Positions 23,740 through 35,255 of a DNA stretch of 64,000 nt are shown in pieces. Within the stretch, counting starts at the first letter, position 1. The number at the start of each line of letters is the position of its first letter. Made by a program: the position numbers and the translations under genes. Location of the stretch: contig CM035316.1 in the NCBI GenBank assembly GCA_000497125.2, positions 634,001 through 698,000 on the forward strand. The letters run 5' to 3'. The notes under the pieces were generated by a model. That model did not search any database, was not told the origin of the DNA, and saw only the letters and a program-made list of their open reading frames with translations. The stretch comes from Spironucleus salmonicida (Eukaryota > Fornicata > Diplomonadida > Hexamitidae).

Positions 23740-24426
23740 ATGATTTAACTAAGAAAAAGTTACTCTCAATTAAAATCTTTTAAAAATTTAGAGATAGCAT
23801 ATATTACGGCTATCATACCTTTATCAAAACAATAATCTTTAGTATATGATATTATTACTGGAACTAGTGTTAACGGACAATCTTTAATAATAGTACCAGA
23901 GCTTGGTTCTATCCATTCACTGATCGCAGAAATAACTGCAATATTACCTTATTTCCAACATATCTATATATTGAATCGGCGGATATTTTCCCCATTCTAC
24001 CGTTAGACAACCCCTATTCATTCAGCATGTACAGCAGACTTAGAGTACTTGTTAAATAAGACTAAAACATAGCACATACTTATATTGGGAGATTGTCCAT
24101 CTGGATATAGAATTTCTACGCTTAGACCAGTTAGAGTTGCATAAGTTCAACTTGATTTAAATGCAAGGAGGTTGAAGCGCTTCAATGAAGATAGAAAAGA
24201 TCATTTAAAACGTAATAGTTATCTGAACCTCCCCGTATCAGTATTAGAAAATGCCAGAAGATGTGACTCTGTCATGTTTGGTTATATAATCGATCGTATT
24301 CGTGACGAAGGAAATTCATAAAAATCAATAGATCGCAGCCATGTATTTGAAATCGAGCGTAGAGTTAAATGTCAAGGTGGTATGAATATAGTCGCAGCTG
24401 GAGAATGGCTTATTGGAGATTACTGA
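23740..24426 (+). CDS. Hypothetical protein, 228 residues
   Basis: A frame from ATG 23740 to TGA 24424 with balanced composition and TAA/TAG at scattered Gln positions. The N-terminal half alternates hydrophobic strands and helices (LILGDCPSGYR near residue 125), and the C-terminal half is rich in Arg, Asn and Asp. No domain recognised and no signal peptide or membrane segment. Confidence 0.6.
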
Positions 24427-24572
24427 GTTTCATAAAATTTAATTTTACATTTTTTAATATATTTGTCAATAGACTATATATACTTAAATTTTGTTATGGT
24501 TTATAAAATTGTTTTTGTTAAAAAACTATTTAAAATATATTATGACTATAATATTTTTATTGTTATCTATAA

Positions 24573-24788
24573 ATGGGGTGTTCAAATTCAAAAAATCGGC
24601 TGGCAGTAGACGATGTTCCTGATACAGATTATGGTACAGATAAGTAGATGATAATATCAGATAAAATATAATAACCAGGATCAATGATTTTCAAAGCAAA
24701 ATCAAAAATAAGATGTTCAGGAGTAGTTCAAAGAGATTTTAATTCCCTAGCATTTTCAGATATAGGTATACCTAACAAACGTGAGTGA
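24573..24788 (+). CDS. Small N-acylated protein (or first exon)
   Basis: A 71-residue ORF starting MGCSNS, with Gly2 for N-myristoylation and Cys3 for palmitoylation, so the product is probably anchored to the inner face of a membrane. The stop TGA at 24786 sits inside a GTGAGT sequence. If that is a splice donor, this ORF continues after a 264-base intron into the coiled-coil gene at 25017-25607 in frame, giving a 256-residue acylated coiled-coil protein. As a stand-alone gene it would be unusually short. Confidence 0.55.
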
Positions 24789-25044
24789 TTCATAGTTTTG
24801 CAAGAAGCTTTGTTTCAATGATTGTGTTTTTTACTAATCTTAGTTTTTGATATAACTAACATAATTACATAATAACATAAGAAGGTGAATACCATGGTTA
24901 TTTTATAAATAATATTTATAATGTAAAATAAATCTTAAACGTTATGACACTACAAAAAATAATTTACAATATTTATATTTTTATATGATGTATTATATTA
25001 TTTTCAAATTTTCATAATGTATTAACTATAAAAAACTCCAACAG
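24781..25044 (+). other. Candidate spliceosomal intron
   Basis: The segment begins GTGAGT and ends ACTCCAACAG, with a TATTAAC-like branch sequence (25018-25024) about 20 bases before the AG. It is AT-rich and contains TGAs. Joining 24780 to 25045 keeps the downstream coiled-coil frame (Cys of the codon supplied by c plus tt gives Leu, then Glu-Glu-Ser). Introns are rare in diplomonads, so this is unproven; the alternative is an ordinary intergenic gap. Confidence 0.4.
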
Positions 25045-25607
25045 TTGAGGAGTCGCTCCAACCATCTCAACTTGATTCATACCCGCTTAAAAAAGCAATT
25101 CTAGCACTATCAATAGAAAATCGAGATCTTAAGAACCTCAATTTAAACTCTGAAAACAGAATTCTGAAACTCGAGCAGGAAGTTCTAGCTCTTACAATTG
25201 CTGCAGAATACGAGAGAAATGTGCTGATAAAGAGGTTTAATTCCCAGAAAGATGAATTTGCAGCTATTCTCAGCTGTTAACAACTCCCAGAGTACAGTTC
25301 TTAGTAAGAAACATTCTAAAATACTCTTAACGAGGTAAAAACTGCACTTTTTAGCAATAATTCTTAAATTATGTCAGAAAATATTAATAGTATTATTCTG
25401 TAAATTAAGAGTGATTTTACTATAGAAAAGGAAATTCTCCAAAAGCAAAATATGGATCTAAAAATTGCAGTTTAGCATTAAAAATCATGTTCAAAATGCA
25501 CTAAAACCAAGAAAAAAGTAGTAAAAATGCAGCAGCGTATTTAATTTTTAGAAGAATAGAATTAATTTCTATTAAAGGATTTGTAGTGTTTTATACGAAA
25601 AGAGTGA
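25017..25607 (+). CDS. Coiled-coil protein
   Basis: A 196-residue Gln/Glu/Lys-rich coiled coil with an ATG at 25017 and TGA at 25605. Heptad-like Leu/Ile spacing runs through most of the sequence, with a CSKCTKTKKK segment near residue 165 that adds two closely spaced cysteines. The gene may be the second exon of the upstream acylated ORF. Its stop lies 29 bases from the stop of the convergent annexin gene. Confidence 0.65.
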
Positions 25608-25636
25608 AAATTTACTAATGAACTGAAATAATTAAC

Positions 25637-26560
25637 TCATCCACAGCATTTCTTGAAAAGGTTACCACCAACATTTTCAGTAAGCAAATTCAGCAATAAT
25701 CTTTCATAGTCGCCAGATGCAATTTTTTTAACATGGGCTCTCAACTCTCCGTATTAGGCGAATTCAGAGTTTAATTTCTTTTTATCTATCCCGATAGAAG
25801 TTGCACAGATTACATAAAGTGAGTTCTTGTTATTAAGCTTAGCTCTTGAGACAACGAATGCGACACCCTGTTCAAGGCCTTAAGCGAAGTTATGAGCGAG
25901 CAAAAATGCATATTCTGATACTCCTGAAAATTCAGCCTTAATAGTTTGTGCGAGAGATTTTCCAAACTGAGTCTAATAAGAAGCAGTAATTTATTTATAC
26001 TCTTCAGTAGTAGAAGTACATAGAATACGTAAGAAAACTGCCTCTTTTGTGCCAGCTCCTTTAGCAGCTTCGAATAATTCTTTAGCTTCTGATTTTGCGT
26101 TGTTTCTGGTGTAACGCATTTAATTCATCCAGGCTCTGAAGAGCAGTCCATAGTCTTTAGAGGCTGATACAGTTTTGTGGATATCTTAGAAAAGATCTTT
26201 TCCAAAAAGAGTGAAATATGCTTCAGAAACTGGTTGAATTTCATCTTCTCCAAGAATTATTATAGCTTCTGCGAGTTATCTTTCATCCTTAAGATTATCA
26301 TTGATGCGCTTGGCAGCCACAGTATAGCGACTGTCAAAAAGCTATACCAGAGATTGCTCAAACCCCTTAGAAGTTTCTGCTTTAATAAGCTGTTAGAGAG
26401 ACTTGCCAGTAAATGCGGTATAAGTTTTAGAAATTAAAGCCAAATCGCCATAAGTAGAGCCAATAACTACGTCTATTATAGCCTTTTCGCGAGTTCCTGC
26501 ACCTTAACAAGCTTTAATGATGGTATCTGTTTTTTAGGCAATTTATAAGACAGACGTCAT
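25637..26560 (-). CDS. Annexin (alpha-giardin family)
   Basis: A 307-residue annexin with four repeats of about 70 residues. The first has QGAGTREKAIIDVV at about residues 19-31, matching the annexin KGxGTDE motif, and the third has KGAGTKEAVFLRIL at about 170. The Asp/Glu ligands of type II calcium sites are only partly kept, as in many alpha-giardins, so calcium binding may be weak at some sites. Annexins bind acidic membrane lipids, and in diplomonads many associate with flagella or the cell cortex. Length and start (ATG 26560) match the family. Confidence 0.92.
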
Positions 26561-27219
26561 TACAGATACGGAATGAAAACTGTAAAAATAATATTTATTG
26601 CTTTAATTACATAAAAATAATATTATAAAATGTAGTGTAAAACTAAAAACTAAGAATAATCTAGCCGCAATTAATATTATCTACACAATTTATTTTCTCT
26701 AATATTAAGAATTTGGTGTTAACTCTATTCTATAACTGCATCTATTAAGGTTATTATAATAAATTAATCACAGTTCAAACGTTTGCTTTCTAAAATTCTT
26801 GAATAACATAATTTATAATATATAGAAGATTAGCCTGAAATCTTTCGATTTGAATTTCACTAACTAATATCTTGCTGATACAGTTAATGTATTTTATATA
26901 TTTCATTATTTATCTAGATTTAATATAGCTTAGATCTAATTGACATGAAAACTACTAATTGAAAATCAATATTCTCAATATTGTATTTGAAGCCATATTT
27001 AAATTAGCTATAAACTAACTTCCATCCAACTCCGATAATACTATACAATATCCACGAAAACCAGTAATTTCATCAGTTAATTAACTTCCTGTTATAATTC
27101 TTCACTTCATCACTATTTTTACATTCAAACCGCCACACAATATTTCTTTCCCATAAAAAACAAAAAATAATTATTATTATTATATCTAATCTAATGCATT
27201 CCCCAAAAACTAATCTCAA
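26561..27219. other. AT-rich intergenic sequence
   Basis: AT-rich sequence containing the divergent upstream regions of the annexin and the coiled-coil gene at 27220. No ORF or RNA gene supported. Confidence 0.45.
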
Positions 27220-27690
27220 ATGCCCACCAACACAAAACCACCATCTTCCCCGTCTGTCATCTACAGACTGCAAGATGATTTGGTGTCCAAGAATGAGACC
27301 GGTAGAATATTGAAGAAACAGGCGAACTAGCTCCAAATTTTGAGCCAAAAAAATTTCGATTGCGAGGCCGAAATTTTGACTCTCAAAAACCGCTTCCACA
27401 GCCAGCACGTTGAAACCTCGCGCGAAAAGGCGCGGTTCGAATCGCGTATTTCGGAGCTAGAGGCCTCCAATCACGAGCTGACGAGGTACGTGAAGGACAC
27501 GACCTCGCAGTACAGGGCGCTGGCGGAGAAGCACCGCGATTTAGTCGGGTAAGTGCGAGCGTTTTAGGGCGTATATGGGGCGGTCTAGGAGCTCTAAAGG
27601 GCCGGTTCTGATGCTGTGCAGCACGTGCTGGATATCGCGCGGGAGCTTGAATACAAGGTTCTGCGGCTAGAGCAGAAATTGATATAGTGA
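27220..27690 (+). CDS. Coiled-coil protein, 156 residues
   Basis: Frame from ATG 27220 to TGA 27688, with a TAG Gln codon just before the stop. After a short Pro/Ser N-terminus the protein is one long coiled coil with regular Leu and Ala spacing (for example SRISELEASNHELTRYV). A GGGTAAGTG string at 27547 looks like a splice donor but the frame reads through it sensibly, so I treat the gene as intronless. GC-rich relative to both flanks. Small coiled coils of this type are frequent in the basal body and axoneme, but no family is identified. Confidence 0.7.
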
Positions 27691-27937
27691 ATACATTATT
27701 TGGTTAAAAATCGGATATCTTACTTTCTTAAGTATTTATGCAGGTTACGATAAATTGACAGTTATTTAAGTATACGTAAACTTTTATAATAATGTATTAT
27801 CATTGTCATATTAATATAATTTTAGTTTTTACATTATTTTATTTGATCTCTAATTTTATAAAATTATTAATATTTAAAAATAAATATTTTACTTACTATA
27901 CATATTTGTCTATAAATAAGTCGTTTGCGTCTCAAAA

Positions 27938-29221
27938 ATGATGTTGTTTGTACTGTTGGCAAAATGTTATGTTTTTAACTACGAGCAGCCTAATCCAACT
28001 GCAGCAGATGCCGGTATTCACGTAATGCTTACAAACAGAGGACTATCAAAATACAGTGAGAATAATGTTGGTATTGCTATTAATGCTATTTAGGGAACTT
28101 TATAGCTTTCTGATATCAACTTTGATGTAGCATTATTCAAAATTTCTCTATAAGGCGGAAAATTTACATACATCAATTTAAAAGAGGTAGATGTACAAGT
28201 TTTTGATGATTTAGCCAGTCTTAAAGTACGTTAGGCTTCAGTTCATCTTTATTTTGGTCTATTTCTCTAATAGCAATCTTTTCCATACTTATAAGATTCT
28301 GGCTCATTGACAATTTTAATCGATGATCTCTCTATGTCTACCTAGGCTACTATAGAATTTCCCGATCTTTCATGCAAAAGAAAATTCAAAATAAACACAT
28401 TCAAGACGACTTTAGAAGTAAGAAGTTTTACCTTTAATTTTTAATGTGGACTATAAATTATCTTTAATGCAGTTGGTTCTCTCCTGACTTCATATCTTAA
28501 ACAGTAGTTAAATGGCGATTTAGGATAGGTTTTAGCAAAAACAGTACTTGAAGCCCTATTAACTTTATTATCTAATATGACAGAAGAAGCTACTGTGTAA
28601 TGGGATTACCCTATCTTTACTGATTAAAGACCTATGGAAGGAATAAAATTTTCTAATAATTTTCTTAGTGTTATGTACAGTGGTCAGAAAGTAGTTATAA
28701 AAGGATAAAATGCTGTGGGATGGTTAAAGGCTAGTATGAGCCCTGTCCCAAAATTTTATACTAACAATGACATTTAATATTTAGTAAATAAAGTTATTTT
28801 TAACAGTGGGTTACAACTATATTTAACTGGTCCTATGGTATTTGAAAGAGGTATTGATGGAATAAAATTTGTTAATATTACCTTAGTTAGGTTCCATAAT
28901 ATGGGAGCTTAAGTTGATGTCCTAGTTGAGTTTGATGGAAAATAAGAGACTCTCACATATCTTGAAAAGATAAAAATGTCTAGCACAGATATGGATAAGT
29001 AACTATTATTCGGTCGTTTAGGTATCAGGTTAACCAATCTTATTTCAAAGTCATCTCTTCTTACAGTTAATTAATTAAATACTTTGTCAACGTTTTTTGA
29101 TAAATCCTTTTCTTTGTATGATTTTTCAATTAATAACGTCGTAGGTGCAGATTTAGATTCTACAGGTTTTATTTACTTAAATGAAGACTGGGTGCATGTA
29201 GGTTTTCAGCTGAAGGAGTGA
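27938..29221 (+). CDS. Secreted BPI/LBP-like lipid-binding protein
   Basis: A 427-residue protein beginning with a hydrophobic signal peptide (MMLFVLLAKCYVF). The mature part starts with GIHVMLTNRGL, resembling the amphipathic start of bactericidal/permeability-increasing proteins, and has two halves of alternating beta strands as in the BPI double barrel: SDINFDVALF-type strands, a conserved Cys pair at about residues 148 and 170, and a second barrel with long strands to the C-terminus. BPI-like proteins bind lipids and are secreted or endosomal. No membrane anchor or GPI signal seen. The assignment rests on pattern and length. Confidence 0.65.
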
Positions 29222-29346
29222 TGCATAATTATAAATATTACTATTTTTTATTTTTAGATACTTATATTAAGTAACTAAATACATAGAATAATAGGTTTAC
29301 ATTCTAGGTGTTGCTTATTTTTATAGTATTCTACTAATTGTTATCA

Positions 29347-30105
29347 TCACTTCAAAATTTTACCAGAAACCTTTTCAAAAGCAAGTATTAATTAATCTCT
29401 AAGAGGAATTAGTTTATCGACTGGTAATGATCCTATAATATCCACAGTGTCACATGTTATTGTAATCTATGGGCTTTTCATAGAATTACGAGAATTTCCG
29501 TCTATTTTTTTCGTAATTAACTCGTACGTAATTATATATTAGTCGCTAAGTTCGTCTAGACTATCTTTCATTTTATAGCTAGCATTTTTATCCCGAAATT
29601 CTAGTAGACCTGCACGTAAAATCTAAGAACTCACACTTGGTAACTCAAAATGAGCACGCATATTAAAAAGTAGTAATTCATCGTAGGATACAATATAACC
29701 AGGTAAAATTTATGCAAAACATTATTTAAAATAACTTTGTGTGGCATGCATAGCACCAATTACATCTGTAATATCTCCTTCTAAATGGACATTCATATTT
29801 CCCCATATTTTGCAAGCCACACCGAAACGTCTAGGGTCTACATAAAGACATGCATGGTTGGTAGAATTTTAACCTGAAATTAAAGAGTAAGGAAAGGTCG
29901 CATCTTTTATTGTCCAAGCTAAAGGATTAAACAGTTCTGGTGTAAATTTCGATATTTACGTATACCCGAAAGAAATAGCTTCTCTATCTGGGTTCAAGTT
30001 AATTTTGTATGAAACTTTTACAGATTATATATATTCTTCCAATTAATCTATCTCATCCTAGGAATCATAATGTAAACGCATTACTTATGACATTCCGACA
30101 GACAT
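29347..30105 (-). CDS. Hypothetical protein, possible divergent TBP
   Basis: A 252-residue protein with two halves that each start with a beta strand region and end in an amphipathic helix. The order and spacing (a KINLN strand, PELFNPLAW, a basic strand pair, then GDITDVIGAMHATQSYFKQ) are reminiscent of the TATA-binding protein core, which is highly divergent in diplomonads. The expected Phe pairs and the SGKxxxTG motif are not convincing. I offer TBP only as a candidate. ATG 30105 and TGA 29347 bound it. Confidence 0.5.
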
Positions 30106-30220
30106 TTTAATAAGTTATTCTTTAGTATTATTTAATACTATTACGATATTAACCTTAAGTAAAGATATACTTAATAATACCATATAATAATATTTTATCT
30201 ATTTTCGATTTAAAGTAAAA

Positions 30221-33200
30221 ATGTCAAATCTGTTTTAACTATAAGAACTGACCAGTTTTGACAAAAAATAGGAGACTCTAGTCTTTTTACCTAATAATCT
30301 ATTAGTGTCTATATTTGATAAGACCACGCTTCAAATTCACACGGTTAACGGCCTAGAGCTCACCAAATTTTCAGAAAAAGTATTCAAAGCACCCATTTAA
30401 AGCTATTTTGTCGTACCGTACTACACGATTATATACCTCCTTTCGGGATCAGATGTTCACGTTTACAACTATCGCAAGGACACCACGAAAGTTGTTTACC
30501 GCGATGTTCAGCAGATAGCGCCCCACCACCCAGGCGCGGAGATCGTCGCGCAGCACCTACCTACCAGCGACTCCATCCGATCAGAAAGTGATTTTTTCGA
30601 AAACCAGCCTGTGCACCTCAGTTGCACGCGCCTCACGCAGAGCCTCTTCCAGGCCGCCGCGGCCGGGCTGGAGCCCGCAGCGTTCAGCTTCTTCCTGCTA
30701 TAAGGCGGCCTGCTGCACCTCGTGCACGCGCGCTCCGACGACCCGCTCGTGAGTTCGCCCGTCTTCGCGAGCGACGGCTACCAGGATGCCTTCTGGGACG
30801 ATTCCGAGAGCTCAAAAACCTCGCAGTTCGAGGCGGCGCTGCACTTCGCGCCGCAGCTCGCAAGTCTGCACCTCAGAAACGCGCAAATCGCGACTTTGCG
30901 CTGGGCCGGGCGCTGGCTGCTGCTGCTGCTCCAGAACGGCGATCTGATGCGCGCAGACCTTCGCAGGCTTGCGTTCAGCAACGCCGTGCGCGCGCTGGAA
31001 CAGGTGCCGCCAGTGAGCGATTTGGGGGGCCTTGCTGAGAGGCTCGACGAGGGCGTTGCGGCCCTCGCACTGGCGGGTCCAGCATGCTGCGCGCAGGGCT
31101 AAAACTCGCTCCGGCGGGCGCTGATTCGGAGGCTGGGCAAGGGCGTTGCGGTCGACCTGGCGGCGTCAGAATCTGGTTTCACGGACCGCGTCAAGACTGA
31201 TTTTGCGGAATAGAAGACCAGGGATCCTCAGCTTGACGTGCAGGGGTACCTGCGCAGCGGCGAAAATTACGAAAAATTCTTCAGCGCGTCACCGCCTCGG
31301 CGTTTTGCGAGGGCGCAGATAGCGGATGACGCCAGTAATAGTGAGCTGCTCGCTGCAGTTGGACGACAGCTGAACTGCGAGGTGCCATCCGGTACGCCCG
31401 TCGTTTTCAGTGCGCTCCCGGCGCGTATCCGGGTCGAGAAGGGCGCAGGGGCACTCGTGCACGCCATTTGCGCATACGACATTTCCGACGCATGGACATC
31501 CACTGGGAACGAGGAAATCGCGTTTTTGGCCCCCGCGCGCGAGCTTTCCTACCGTGCGCTCGGCTTCTGCGCGCAGATTCCCTTAATTTCAGCAATTTCC
31601 ACCTCCGTGACGTTCGTCAGGCTCCCGCAGCAAGCGGTCGCGTACCGTGCGTTGCTCGGGGACGCGGTTTCGCGCCAAATTGTGCCTGTTAGCGCGCCGT
31701 TTCTCGTGAAAAACGGTGCCTTCTTCCGGCTCGTGGGGGCCGATCGGGCGGTCGCACTTCGAAAGGCGCTGCGCGCGAGCATTGCGTCCTCATTACGGCC
31801 GGAGAGGCACGAAATCGAAGCATTTTCGCAGAAAATCGGTGCGCAGGAGAGCGCTCGGCGGGAGCTCGCGCTGCTGCACTTCGCTGCGGGCGACTTCACG
31901 GCCAGTGCGGAGCTCTTGGCGTCCTGTGGGGGCCTGAGCCCCATCGCTGTAGCGCGCCTCTTCCTCTCCGGCGCTACGCTGCGTGATGTGCGCTATTTTC
32001 GGCCCTAGGGGCGACTGGAACTCGCCCCGACAGGCGTTCTGGCGCGCTTCGCCCATTTCGGAATTTTCCACGATTTGGCTGTTTAGTAGATTTCACAAAA
32101 AGTTGATTCCAGCGCAGAAAGTGACTGGGAAAATCAAAATTTGTCGCTTTTTGAAATCGTGAAGGGATTGGAGCTCGGTGGGGAGGGGTTCGGGTTCGAC
32201 GGGGAGGTGAACGAGATGGCGCTGAATCGCGGGCAGGACGTGGCGCAGAAGCTGCAGGGGCTGCGGGTGTACCTGGTGTCGGTTTTGCAGCTGAAGGCAC
32301 TGGGCGCGCAGCTGGAGATTCCGTACTGCAGGAGTCCCGGGCGCTTGAGCGGCGAGCTCACAGCAATTTTGCAGGTTTTGCTGCTTGTAATATCAACTAC
32401 AATTCGATTTTCCACTCCTTTTATAGATGCTTCGATTTTGACCAAATAGTCGAATTTCGCGGACGTCATAGGGCTGCTTTTTGTCACTTAGAGGGTGGAG
32501 GAGGCGTGCCAGTTCGTTCGAAAAATCGACGAAATTGACAATTTTCAGAAGCTGATTTTGATTTCTAATAGCAAGTAAATTGACGATTTTGAGATTACAA
32601 ATTTTAATCAATTTTGGTTTTCCGCTCCTAAAATGTAGAATAAAAAATTGGTCAACTTAGCGGCTTAAAAATTCATTTTTAAAGTGAAGAATACAAATTC
32701 AAATCAACTTTCCATTTCTTCTTATGAGGACTTTTTGCTTTTTGAGAAAATTCAAATTTAGACTAGCAAGGATGGTTTTAAACTGCCTAAAAAGGAGACT
32801 GTTTTAGATGTTTTCAGTTACCTTTCGTGCTAGTTTTTCGATGAATTTTTGACAAAAATTTACTTTGAAAATGAAGACATCGAAAAGGAACGGAAGAGAA
32901 AATAGATACTTATTATATTATATATAGTATCTGAATGTATAAAATTTAGCCAAAATTATGAGAAATGCACTGATTTTACAGAGAAAAATAAGCATTCTTG
33001 GACAACTTAAAAACCCGTAGAATTTTTGAAAAAGTATATTATTTTATATAATAATGATGATAGATTTGAAAGAGAATTATTTAGGCAAATTAGAGACAAT
33101 TTGATTGGTATTTAGTTCTATTCTGATATTATTGGGCTTATAAACGTTAAAATAGGCGACTCTAACTCGTTTTTAAAGGATTTGAATACAGAAAATTTAG

Positions 33201-33781
33201 AAATATTTGAGTTGAAGTTTAATTAGATCCTGAGTTTTAACGCAGCAATTAGTAAATAGATTGCCTTTTAAGAGTAAAAGTCGGTGCATGAAGTTCAAGT
33301 TCTCGATGATTGTGAATTTGCGGACAATATTTCGTCTTTAGCAGCCCTTCGGAGTAGGGCCTGCTTCACTGTCAACTTAATACTAAAATTAACTAACTTG
33401 TGCGATAACCAACAACTTGACTTTTCCGATTACAAAAAATTAATCTTTAGGATATTATATAATAATGATTATTTAACAACTGTTCCGCTTCGAGTTCTTG
33501 AATGTATAAGTAAAGATCTCGATATTGAAACTATGGGTCAGTTTCTTATAGATTCGTAGGTCAAATAGCAATAGTTGCAATTTGACTTTTCGCTTCATCT
33601 TTAAAAGCTAAAAAATCAAAAAAGAAGCGAAAAATTAGATTTAACATAGAATAACAAGTAAATTTTGCTCAACGCACACACCAAGTGTGCAGAGTGTGGA
33701 AAACTGGTACAACAGAGCCGCGTGGCCACTAGAATCCGCAGAGGAGAGATGGAGGTTCTGCATTTCGCTTGTTCATAGTGA
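30221..33781 (+). CDS. Vps39/Vps3-like endolysosomal tethering subunit
   Basis: A 1186-residue protein with an N-terminal beta-propeller-like (CNH-type) region, about residues 1-330, a long helical solenoid, and a C-terminal zinc-ribbon-like motif: C1156-x2-C1159 and H1181-x2-C1184, the arrangement at the end of the Vps39/TGFBRAP1 family. These are the Rab-binding subunits of the HOPS and CORVET complexes that tether late and early endosomes. The first about 720 codons are mostly very GC-rich (Ala/Arg-rich); from about 32390 on the gene is AT-rich with frequent TAA/TAG Gln codons, without loss of frame. ATG 30221, TGA 33779. A Vps18-like gene lies 1.5 kb away. Confidence 0.7.
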
Positions 33782-34250
33782 TATTTTCGGTTATTTGATG
33801 CGGTTTTTGTATTTTAATATAAAAGGCATTACTTTTATGATAAACATTGTGTTTTTAATATTTTTATCTTGTATTTGACTTTTTGAGATTTCATTTATAT
33901 TATTTTGAATTAGTGTTGGCTACACATGGCTATTTGGGCAATTTGGCGATTTTCTAGTGTTAATAATAATGTGAGCATAAAAATTAGTTAAATACTTAAG
34001 CTGTCAAAATATTAGTTAATAAAATAGACGATTACGTGTCTAAGGTATGGAATAGTTATCTAATTTCGGAAGGTTTTGTAATACAAAAATTAAATTGAAA
34101 ATTACTAGATAGAGGTAAATATATGTAAGATCAGAGAGATAATTTATTTTTTTCTAAAATAAATCTTACGTTTATATCCTTCGATATAGAATATATAATT
34201 ATAATAAATTTTAAATAAAAATAAAAATTAGATCAAAATAGGTGTATTCA
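33782..34250. other. AT-rich intergenic sequence
   Basis: No gene or RNA seen between the Vps39-like gene and the small ORF at 34251. Confidence 0.5.
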
Positions 34251-34514
34251 TCACTTCCTGGAGCTATTTTAGCTAAGGTGGCTGCTTTTGTAAATTGGTG
34301 TACATTCCTCCTATAAGCTAAATTTTATTTCTTCTGGGAGTAGCCATAGTGGTGTTTCTTTGACAAACTTCCACTCTGTCTATGAAACCTCACTATTTTA
34401 ACTTTTTCGCAAGGTTTCGCATTAATTATACGGTAACTCATTTAAATAGTTGCTCTATGACAGTGAGCTATCTTTACTACTTCTAAAAATCCTATTTCTT
34501 GATCTCCTCTCCAT
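34251..34514 (-). CDS. Small hypothetical protein, 87 residues
   Basis: ATG 34514 to TGA 34251. The product is polar, rich in Ser, Arg and Gln, with a Trp-containing segment (TEWKFVKETPLWLLPEEIKF) that looks like a short binding motif. Composition is protein-like despite the small size. No family recognised. Confidence 0.45.
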
Positions 34515-34742
34515 GTAATTTTAAATTATGTTTATATTTAATATTATATTTAAGATAAATATAAAAGTTTCAAGATTCTTGTAGATTTAATTATAATTAG
34601 GTTATTCTGATAAAATTTTTCTGTATGGAAAACCGAACCTAACATAAAATATCATCTATATCGATAACCTTTTAAATCTGCAATTTCAACTCTAACACTT
34701 ATTAAAATTTAATTGATTTTCATATCGATTCAATTCACATAA

Positions 34743-35252
34743 ATGAAAATGAACATGGACAAAAAACCGCTATACGGTGACCTACAGATTCCGCATTTCA
34801 GGATCTAGCAGATCTTGAGTCAGAGGACTTCTGGAGCGAAGCCTGCAAAAGATAGCACTGTGAAGTACAACAACTTCATTTCTGCATTTCAGTCCAGCAA
34901 AAACACCAGGCAGTGGAAGTCAGCGCTCAGAGATATCTAGCCCGTGCAAGAGATAAAGTTAATAACACAGTTCACTTTCAAATTCCACGAAGACGACTTG
35001 CTACCTGCGATAGCTACCGACTTCAGCAAAACGTTCTAGGCGGACGACTTGAGCAACGACACCTACTTCGGGAACATCGAAACACACAAGATCTTCATCT
35101 ACAAGATCCAGTAGGAAATAGGCCGTTGCAAGGCGCTGGTGAAGCAGGTCCAGGAAATCGACGATTTCGCCGACGTGCTCGGCATCAAAATCACAAAGCT
35201 GGGCAGTGACCTTCGCACGCAGAATGTAAGCGCGTCCAAGAAGCCTAAATGA
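34743..35252 (+). CDS. Hypothetical protein, 169 residues
   Basis: Frame from the first of three closely spaced ATGs (34743, 34749, 34755) to TGA 35250. It contains a globular middle part (QFTFKFHEDDLLPAIATDF) and a helical C-terminus ending in a basic tail. Codon use is GC-rich, with TAG at Gln positions. Its stop lies 3 bases from the stop of the convergent Vps18-like gene. No family recognised. Confidence 0.65.
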
Positions 35253-35255
35253 GCC

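Noticed and set aside
27547-27624. GGTAAGTG followed by AG, looking like an intron in the 27220 gene
   Set aside because: The gene reads through as a good coiled coil with TAA as Gln, so no splice is needed.
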